From Candidatus Fredericiella danica (lineage in GTDB: Bacteria; Chloroflexota; Anaerolineae; Caldilineales; Caldilineaceae): a stretch of 64,000 bases of DNA. Within the stretch, counting starts at the first letter, position 1. The number at the start of each line of letters is the position of its first letter. The notes beneath the pieces were generated by a model that made no database searches, had not been told where the DNA came from, and saw only the letters and a program-made list of their open reading frames with translations. Where the stretch lies: positions 1 to 64,000 of the forward strand of contig JADJPH010000014.1 of the NCBI GenBank assembly GCA_016713335.1, written 5' to 3'. Of this stretch, positions 57,699 through 64,000 are shown piece after piece. The translations under genes and the position numbers were made by a program.

Positions 57699-59354
57699 TC
57701 ACGGTTCCATACTGGCCTCAGGCGCACGATGATAGACGATCTCATCCGTGGATAGCGCCATGGTGGCCCCACTGATGGCCGACTGTAGGACGGTGACAAG
57801 CACGTCCGTCGCGTCCACGACGCCGGCGCTGAATGCATCTACAACCGCTTCCTGCGTGACATCGAAGGTTGCAGGTGCGCCTGCACTGCGGACGCTCTCC
57901 ACAACCAGCGAAGCGGGGTGCACCCCGGCGTTTGCTAGCAACCGATGTAGCGGCGCACTGAGTGCGTTGGCGACCACCTGCATCCCCGTGCGGACTTCGT
58001 CCGCACCATCCCAATTCTTGGCGCCGTCGATCACGGCTTTTGCACAGTGCAAAAACGCGGCGCCTCCCCCCGGCGCCAATCCACCCTGCTGCGCCAGTGA
58101 GAGCACCTTCAAGCCGCGTTCAGCGTGGACGCGCCGCACTTCTGTGGCCAAAGCACTGGTTGCACCTACTTTTAGCACGGCCAGCCCTCCGGTCAAAGCG
58201 GCAAGGCGACGCACGAGCGCGGGTCGTTCAGCATCGTCCAGCGCCAACCTTTGGAGGCGCCCGCGGACCAGGTTGACTTCGGTCTGCACTGCCTTGCGCC
58301 GATCAGGACTGGCGGTGATCGCTAGCCGATCAGCGGCATACTCCACCCGCACCGCAGCGCCAAGGTCTCCAATCTCGGCCTGAGTAGAGGATCGCGGCGC
58401 ATGTCCCCCCAGGAGCGTCGCCCCCGTCAACATCGCAAGATCACGGAGCGCCCAGGCGCGTTCGTCGCCCACCGCGGTCAGCGTAGCGCCCAGCAAACGT
58501 AGGCGGCGCTTGTCTGCCGGTTGGGTGTGATTTGCAACCATCAAGTTGAGCGCACTCCCGCCGATCTCGGGGGCAACGATCAGTAGTGCATCGTGACCGT
58601 TCAAAACCGCGGCATTCAACAGCGGCAACGCTGCTTCGGCACTGGTGAGTGGTTGATCCAGGAGGGCAATCGCTGGTGAGGCCAGGGTGGCGCGCCGGTG
58701 TTGGGATTCTGTGTAGAACGAACTACTGCTGATTCTTGCGCCATAGACTGCACCTGCAACGTAAGTGCGTTCGACATAGGGCGCCATGTAGGTCTCGATC
58801 TGCACATATGCGTCAGGACCCAGCAGGTAGCTGATTTCGCCCAACACCGATGCAAGCGACTCGTCGCGCGTCATGCTACGCGCCGCCGCCGCAAGTTGCG
58901 AGACATCGCTAAGCGGCCGTGCCTGCCGGCGTAATGCGGTGATGGCAAGATCCGCCCCCAATCGCATACCTTGCGTGACCAGCATTGCATTGGCGCCTGC
59001 AGCCACCTGGCGGACGCCCCCATCTACCAATGCGCGCAGCAGCACGGCGGTCATGGCGCCACCGTCGCCGGCACGTTGTCCCACGCGCCAGACCACATTG
59101 CGCACAATCATGGCCCCGACATCAAGGCGCGGGTCGCCGAAACTGAGAATCCGGCGTACGATAGTCGCCGAATCATCGAGAAAATCGACCTGGTGAGGGC
59201 GGTTGCCCGTACTCACCACAGGCGAACCGGCCGGTCCCAAAGTGACGGCAAGCAGCTCCGCCATCGCCGCGATCCCGCGCTGCATCTGTCGCAGTGCCTG
59301 CGGTTGCACGGTAAGTCCCGGCATGCGGTTCCTATCACGGGAAGAAGCACTCAT
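57699..59354 (-). CDS. Divergent GroEL-like chaperonin homologue with altered ATPase residues
   Basis: A 551-residue Cpn60-fold protein, close to GroEL in length and domain order. The equatorial start LLAVTLGPAGSPVV matches GroEL VTLGPKGRNVV with the Lys lost. The nucleotide loop DGTTTAT of GroEL is GDGGAMTA (residues 96-103). The second equatorial half has LTGGLAVLKVGATSALATEV and GLAPGGGAAFLHCA, but the catalytic Asp398 position has no Asp in reach (HAERGLKVLSLAQQG). No GroES gene is nearby. It may be a non-cycling or specialised chaperonin. It is upstream of the carbohydrate genes on the same strand with a 115-base gap. Confidence 0.82.
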   Translation of the reverse strand: MSASSRDRNRMPGLTVQPQALRQMQRGIAAMAELLAVTLGPAGSPVVSTGNRPHQVDFLDDSATIVRRILSFGDPRLDVGAMIVRNVVWRVGQRAGDGGAMTAVLLRALVDGGVRQVAAGANAMLVTQGMRLGADLAITALRRQARPLSDVSQLAAAARSMTRDESLASVLGEISYLLGPDAYVQIETYMAPYVERTYVAGAVYGARISSSSFYTESQHRRATLASPAIALLDQPLTSAEAALPLLNAAVLNGHDALLIVAPEIGGSALNLMVANHTQPADKRRLRLLGATLTAVGDERAWALRDLAMLTGATLLGGHAPRSSTQAEIGDLGAAVRVEYAADRLAITASPDRRKAVQTEVNLVRGRLQRLALDDAERPALVRRLAALTGGLAVLKVGATSALATEVRRVHAERGLKVLSLAQQGGLAPGGGAAFLHCAKAVIDGAKNWDGADEVRTGMQVVANALSAPLHRLLANAGVHPASLVVESVRSAGAPATFDVTQEAVVDAFSAGVVDATDVLVTVLQSAISGATMALSTDEIVYHRAPEASMEP

Positions 59355-59506
59355 GGGATTGGATCTGCACTGGAGTTGACCGGGGCGAGAATTGACGCAA
59401 GCGCATTCGCCTTACGTTACGCCCATCATACTTGAATACAGCGGAAAAGGCTAAATCAATTTTGTTCGTTCCTCTTTCTCCCGCGCCCTATGCTAAAATC
59501 TTTGCC

Positions 59507-60379
59507 ATGCCAGCCATCCTTTCGCTCAGCGCTGAATCCTCCAAGCTTTGGGCTGCAGGACCGGAGGGTCTATTCTCCGTCCAGAATACCAAACTGGAAG
59601 AAGTAATCCAGCCACAATCCGCGCTCACCTGTTGCCTCGCGTGTGATGGGCGGCTATTTGCCGGCGGCGCCCCGCATGGGGTTGCCTATTCGCTTGATCG
59701 CGGCGCTACCTGGCAAGGTGGCTGGATGGATGGGGTCACCAGCCGGGTGACGGCGCTCGCTGCCGATCCGCGCGTGATGGAAACCGGTGTTCTGCTGGCC
59801 GCAACGGATGGCGAGGGCATTCTCCGCAGCCAAAATCGCGGCCAAAGCTGGAGCGTTTGCAACTTCGGCCTACAGAGCTACGCGATCCTCACGTTGGTCT
59901 GGGCGCCACCGGTCACAGGGTGGCCTTCCTGGGAGATTGTCTTTGCCGGTACCGATGAGGGGTGCTACCGTTCACCCAATGGCGGGCGCGGCTGGAAACG
60001 CTGTGATGGAATCCGTGGGGTGGTGCAGGCGCTTGCCGTGGCTGCGGACTTCGGAGCGACCGGCCTCGTGCTTGCCGGGACCGAAGACACCGGAGTCTGG
60101 CGCTCCACCGATGGCGGCCAGACCTTCGAACCTGTTCGCGCGGCGCCGCAATCGGTCAACGCCATGGCGACAGGCGGCGGGAAGTGGTGGGCAAGCGACG
60201 CCGCCGGGATCTGGTGTTCACCCGACGGCGTGCACTGGTCATTGTTGGAGGGTCCATCGCCTGCGCTCGTGCTGCTCGCACAGGGCGACCAGTTGCTCGC
60301 AGGCAATAGGACTGGCATACAGTGGATAACTCAGGGCGCCCAGGCAATTTGCTCTTCCAGCCACCCGTTATTCAAATAG
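59507..60379 (+). CDS. Asp-box (BNR/sialidase-type) beta-propeller protein
   Basis: About 290 residues from MPAILSLSAESSKLWAAGPE; the frame is open from 59432 but the later ATG fits better. Five Asp-box-like repeats are visible: AYSLDRGATWQ, LRSQNRGQSWS, YRSPNGGRGWK, WRSTDGGQTFE and WCSPDGVHWS. No signal peptide or catalytic residues of sialidase, so it is probably a cytoplasmic propeller for binding. Its last 49 bases overlap the end of the convergent TolB-like gene. Confidence 0.8.
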   Translation: MPAILSLSAESSKLWAAGPEGLFSVQNTKLEEVIQPQSALTCCLACDGRLFAGGAPHGVAYSLDRGATWQGGWMDGVTSRVTALAADPRVMETGVLLAATDGEGILRSQNRGQSWSVCNFGLQSYAILTLVWAPPVTGWPSWEIVFAGTDEGCYRSPNGGRGWKRCDGIRGVVQALAVAADFGATGLVLAGTEDTGVWRSTDGGQTFEPVRAAPQSVNAMATGGGKWWASDAAGIWCSPDGVHWSLLEGPSPALVLLAQGDQLLAGNRTGIQWITQGAQAICSSSHPLFK

Positions 60380-61800
60380 TCCGGCTCGAAAATCACCCGG
60401 CCGTCTACCGGCCCCGGCAGTTTAGTTAGCAGTTGCTGATTGGAGCCGTCGGCATTCATCACCCACAGCCCCCAGGCGCCGGTGCGGTCACTCACAAAGG
60501 CAATGAACTCGCCATTGGGTGAAAAGGTTGGCAGCCCGTCATTGGCCTTTGCGGTCGTCAACTGCGTCACTTTGCGGGTCACCAGGTCAATTGAGTAGAG
60601 ATCCCAGTTGCCACTGTCAAAGGACATAAAGGCAACGGTCCGGTTGTCACGCGCCGCAGCGGGTGCGCGCAGGGAACGCGTTGTCCAGATCACCTGTTGG
60701 CCGCTGGCATCCACCCCACTCATCACCTTGAGTTCTTGCTGCATGTCAGACAGGCGGATGTCGCCATAGGTGATTTGGTTGTCCAGCATCCAATACGGAT
60801 CCTCGCCGAATAGATTACCAGCACCCCACTCCCACGCCCGCCGATTTTGTTCGTCAGTCCAGGCGTAATAAAGCCGGTTGCGGCGGTCGCTCTCACGATA
60901 CGAGGAGAAGGCGACCTTTCTGGCATCCGGTGAGAATGAAGGCAGCGTATCTTCCAGTTTGTCGGTGACACGCCAGGCGCCGCTGCCATCGGCGTTGGCG
61001 ATGACAACCCCGCGATCATCGACGCGCCAGTTTCGATAAGCCAGTTTCCGTCCATCATACGAAAGCGCCGGCGCACTGGCGTTTTCAACGACCGAGTGCA
61101 GACCGGTCCCATCCGCATTCACCATCCAGATGTCATACCGCTGCCGATTCGTATCAAAAACCGGCACGGCCAACTTTCCATAGATGCCCGGCGGCGGTGA
61201 ATAGGGCTTTGCTACGACCGGGGCGACGGCGACCGGAGCCACCGGCGTGATGACGGCAACAGGTTTGACCGCCCCAGGAACGGTCACGGCTGCGGTGGTC
61301 GTGACCGGCGCCGAGGGTGTAATCGGCACAACCACATTGGATACCGGCAGTTGCTTGATCGGAGCCGACACGGTTACCCATTGGGTGGAGATCCAGCCTG
61401 CCGGGGTCGAGACGCCAGGCCGCGCCACCAGCAGCCACGCGCCGGCACTGTCACGCGCCAACACCGGCAGCACCTGGCCGCTGACCGCGCGATCCACGAT
61501 CGGATAATTGGCGCCCGGGCCGCTACGAATGTGTAGTCGCTGTCCCTTGGGCGTCACCACCGTGGCAAACACCGATCCAAAAGCCGAATCTGCGGCTGGG
61601 GTCACTGTCGTCGACGCCGTAATTGTCACAGCGGGGGTTACCGAAATCGTAACGGAGACCGGTTTTGTCGTCGTCATCGTGACAGACTCGGTGGGCGCCG
61701 GGGGAGGTGTTTGGGCCAATACAGGCACTGCTGCCAACCCCGCCAACAATGTGAGTACGCCTAGTAAAGCAATCATCGCAACTTGTGCAGATCGATTCAT
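60331..61800 (-). CDS. Secreted SH3b plus TolB-type beta-propeller protein
   Basis: A 489-residue exported protein. Signal peptide MNRSAQVAMIALLGVLTLLA...VLAQ, then a Thr/Val/Pro-rich spacer, an SH3b domain (GQRLHIRSGPGANYPIVDRA to GWISTQWVTV), a second Val/Pro spacer (~155-205), and PD40/WD40-like repeats: DIWMVNADGTGLHSV, VVIANADGSGAWRVTD with SFSPDARKVAFSSY, and LPTFSPNGEFIAFVSD with LWVMNADGSNQQLL. It probably binds cell wall or extracellular glycan. Enzymatic function is not indicated. Confidence 0.88.
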   Translation of the reverse strand: MNRSAQVAMIALLGVLTLLAGLAAVPVLAQTPPPAPTESVTMTTTKPVSVTISVTPAVTITASTTVTPAADSAFGSVFATVVTPKGQRLHIRSGPGANYPIVDRAVSGQVLPVLARDSAGAWLLVARPGVSTPAGWISTQWVTVSAPIKQLPVSNVVVPITPSAPVTTTAAVTVPGAVKPVAVITPVAPVAVAPVVAKPYSPPPGIYGKLAVPVFDTNRQRYDIWMVNADGTGLHSVVENASAPALSYDGRKLAYRNWRVDDRGVVIANADGSGAWRVTDKLEDTLPSFSPDARKVAFSSYRESDRRNRLYYAWTDEQNRRAWEWGAGNLFGEDPYWMLDNQITYGDIRLSDMQQELKVMSGVDASGQQVIWTTRSLRAPAAARDNRTVAFMSFDSGNWDLYSIDLVTRKVTQLTTAKANDGLPTFSPNGEFIAFVSDRTGAWGLWVMNADGSNQQLLTKLPGPVDGRVIFEPDYLNNGWLEEQIAWAP

Positions 61801-61852
61801 GATTCCTCCTTCACGAAAAAGGTCAGGTATAAGTTTTACACGTTAATAATGT

Positions 61853-61970
61853 ATCACGTATTGCGTATCACGGACTGCGTGTCTCGTATCCTGTGCTCTC
61901 CACAACGGAATGCGTGATAAGGAATCCGCAATATGACACACGTATCACGTTTCACGTTTGACACACCCGT
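61853..61970. repeat. Intergenic CGTAT/CACG-type short repeats
   Basis: Region between the TolB-like gene and the last kinase gene with repeated phrases such as cacgtattgcgtatcacg, tgcgtgtctcgtat, cgtatcacgtttcacg. It resembles the TTGCGTA and ATTACGA units at 57604 and 51776. No gene is seen in 61801-62042. Confidence 0.55.
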
Positions 61971-62042
61971 CACTGCGCTATTGTGAACGGGACAAAGCCA
62001 CAAGTTGGTGGTCAACTCCCCACCTCAGATTAGCGTCTATCT

Positions 62043-64000
62043 ATGAACGCCATCTCAGCATTTTTCGTTCGCAACATCGTTGCCGTCTACTTCTTTTATG
62101 GGCTGGCATTTTTTACGATGGGGATTGCCCTGCTGCTTGCCAGCCGGCGCTCCTCGCAATTTCGTTTTGCCGCAGCGATTCTGCCCCTGGCATTATTTGG
62201 TTTCGTTCACGCGGCAAACGAATTCTATGAGATGTTCCAGAAAATCGGATGGCAGACGAGCGCCCGCATGCCGAGCATGGCCGAGGAACTCGTGCGGCTG
62301 GGGCTGCTGGTCGCTTCATTCCTTTTGCTCCTGCTCTTTGGCCTGGTGCTGCTCAGCCCGAATCAGGAACGTCGTTCACGGATTTGGGGACCGCTAGTCT
62401 CCGTGCTGGCCTTGTGGTCAATTGGCGTAGTCCTGGTGATTTGGCGATGGCAACCGGCGCCGATGGAAGCAATTGCCATGGCCGACGACCTCGCACGCTA
62501 TGGGATCGCCATTCCTGCGGCGATCATCGGGGCGTGGGCGCTCATGGCGCAACAGCGCACTTTTCGCGAGCAGAATATGTCGCGCTTTGGCCGCGATCTG
62601 GTCTGGGCAGCCGCAGCGCTCGTGCTTTACGGTGTAATCGGCCAGGTCTTTGTCGCAAAGACGCTGCTGATCCCATCACAAATCCTCAACAATGCGAATT
62701 TTCTGACCTGGTTTGGCATCCCGGTTCAACTCTTTCGCGCCCTGATGGCTGCCGCGCTCACCTTCTTTATCATCCGGGCGCTTCAAGCATTTGACCTGGA
62801 AGGCCGACGGCGCTTAGAGACTGCCAATGAGGCGCGACTGCAGGCGCAGGCGCAGACACTTGCTTCCGAACGGCGCACCAGCCAACAGATGGAGCGGCTG
62901 AACGAGGAGTTGCGTCTTTCAACGCACAAGTTGTCGCTGTTGCTTGATCTCTCGAATCTATTAGCGACTCCCCTGCCGCTTGCGGCGCAGTTGCACGCAG
63001 CATTGCAGCGAATTGTCGAGAGTCTGACCTTTTCGGAGGCTGGTCTGATCTCCCTGTCGGCACAAGATTCCGACTACACCCGCGTCATGGCGGCAACTGG
63101 GTTCATGGTAGTTGAAGCGGCGCAGGAGGCAATCTCCGGACGACGATCAATTGCCCTATGCCGACTACCTCAGGCAAGTGCGCTGGGCAGCCAATCGTAT
63201 CGCGTGGTGTGCCGCTGTGTCTCCATCTCGATGGCGGCATCATTGAGTTTGTCGCCGACATGCCGCCCGAACGCAACCTCTGCCAACAATATCAGAGCCC
63301 GACGCGCATGATTGGCTATCCATTAGGCGCCCGGCAGTACATTATTGGCAGCCTCGTCCTGGCCCGGCGTTCGGTGATCGAGACGGCCCTGGAGCCGACG
63401 GAATTGGCGCTGATGGCAGGCATTGCCCAACAACTTGGCCTGTCTGTGGAGAATGCACTCCTCCGGCAAGAGGTTGAAACACGCGAGCATATGCTCGGTG
63501 ACCTGCTGCGCCAGGTCGTCACTGCGCAGGAAGACGAACGCCAACGGATTGCGCGCGAACTACACGACGCCACAGGCCAATCCCTCACTGCCATCGGGCT
63601 GGGGCTGCGCGGGATCGAAAATGTGCTGGCGCGGCAGCCTGAGTGTGCACCCCTCGAAATTGCGGACCAGATGCGAGAACTCCGCACCTTCAGCCAAAAC
63701 GCACTGGGGGAACTGCGTCACATCATTACGGATCTGCGCCCACCGCAACTAGACGAGTTGGGGTTGTTTGCGGCCTTGCGCTGGTACGTAACAGAGTATG
63801 GACGTCGTCGCACCATCGAAACACGCCTCTTCGCCACCGGCGACGACACCCTCTTGCCTGCGGAGTACAAGACTGTCCTCTTTCGCATCGCGCAGGAATC
63901 GCTTACGAACATTGCTAAACATGCAGAAGCAACGACTGCGGACATCATTCTGAACATTCAACCAGATCAAGTTGTTCTAGATATCCGTGATGATGGACGT
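62043..64000 (+). pseudogene. Membrane sensor histidine kinase (7TM, GAF, HisKA_3), frameshifted and cut by the window end
   Basis: The start MNAISAFFVRNIVAVYFFYG leads into about seven membrane helices (to residue ~245), then a coiled stretch (NEARLQAQAQTLASERRTSQ) and a GAF domain (LSLLLDLSNLLATPLPLAAQ). Near 63170 the frame shifts to VPLCLHLDGGIIEFVADMPP and RMIGYPLGARQYIIGSLVLA. The kinase core follows: RIARELHDATGQSLTAIGLG (HisKA_3 H-box), TDLRPPQLDELGLFAALRWY, RIAQESLTNIAKHAEATTAD and DIRDDG at the window end. It is a NarX/DegS-like kinase that would pair with a LuxR-type regulator beyond the window. Confidence 0.82.

Noticed and set aside
57584..57838. N-terminal extension of the TIM-barrel protein
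   Set aside because: The extension translates repeat DNA and the end of the chaperonin-like gene; ATG 57583 starts the conserved domain.
1..64000. tRNA, rRNA, prophage, transposase or integrase genes
   Set aside because: None could be recognised. The left island shows no visible attachment site or integrase inside the window.

Overview
The window most likely comes from a Chloroflexota bacterium of the Anaerolineae/Caldilineae kind. This is inferred from gene content: GC-rich DNA, many sensor kinases, partner-switching regulators, a zinc-ribbon threonine synthase, TolB/Asp-box propeller proteins, DUF433/DUF5615 toxin-antitoxin pairs, and short-unit intergenic repeats. No rRNA or tRNA gene was seen, so the assignment rests on protein flavour only.

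Layout. (1) 1-9.4 kb, + strand, visibly richer in A/T than the rest: a defence-type island with the 3' end of an unknown gene, a type I-style DNA adenine methylase, then three ATGA-coupled genes (unknown protein, ~1540-residue AAA ATPase, ~430-residue protein ending in an RNxxAH motif). Every gene is cut by many small indels, but motifs and gene junctions survive. (2) 9.4-12.4 kb: an orphan antitoxin-like gene, two toxin-antitoxin pairs back to back, and three kinds of tandem repeat. (3) 12.4-24.8 kb, - strand: a surface-polysaccharide cluster (giant membrane protein, Ig-like protein, membrane-anchored GH5-like protein, two glycosyltransferases, a flippase) with an RsbU/RsbW/STAS partner-switching module inside it. 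(4) 25-31 kb: sensor kinases, a Zn alcohol dehydrogenase, a class III aminotransferase, an FmdE-like protein. (5) 31.4-37.1 kb, - strand: a Tat-exported molybdopterin oxidoreductase with its Fe-S and cytochrome b subunits and a lipoprotein of four rhodanese domains, suggesting sulfur respiration or sulfane-sulfur handling. (6) 37-42.3 kb: response regulators, a NarX/NarL-type pair, a large hybrid kinase. (7) 42.3-59.4 kb, mostly - strand: central metabolism (PFK, threonine synthase, 2-hydroxyacid dehydrogenase, NagB-like) and a carbohydrate locus (chaperonin-like protein, TIM-barrel isomerase, Gfo/Idh oxidoreductase, FucI-like protein, ChbG deacetylase, ABC importer, GH4 glycosidase) with a toxin-antitoxin pair inside. 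(8) 59.4-64 kb: two propeller proteins and a sensor kinase that runs off the end.

A caution covers the whole window. About a third of the larger genes outside the island, and all large genes inside it, carry frameshifts. The breaks I could place are 1-2 base indels, often in short G/C runs, and the coding sense resumes in another frame with motifs intact. This fits long-read consensus errors at least as well as true gene decay. Genes split this way are given as one feature across the break and typed pseudogene; many may be intact in the organism.
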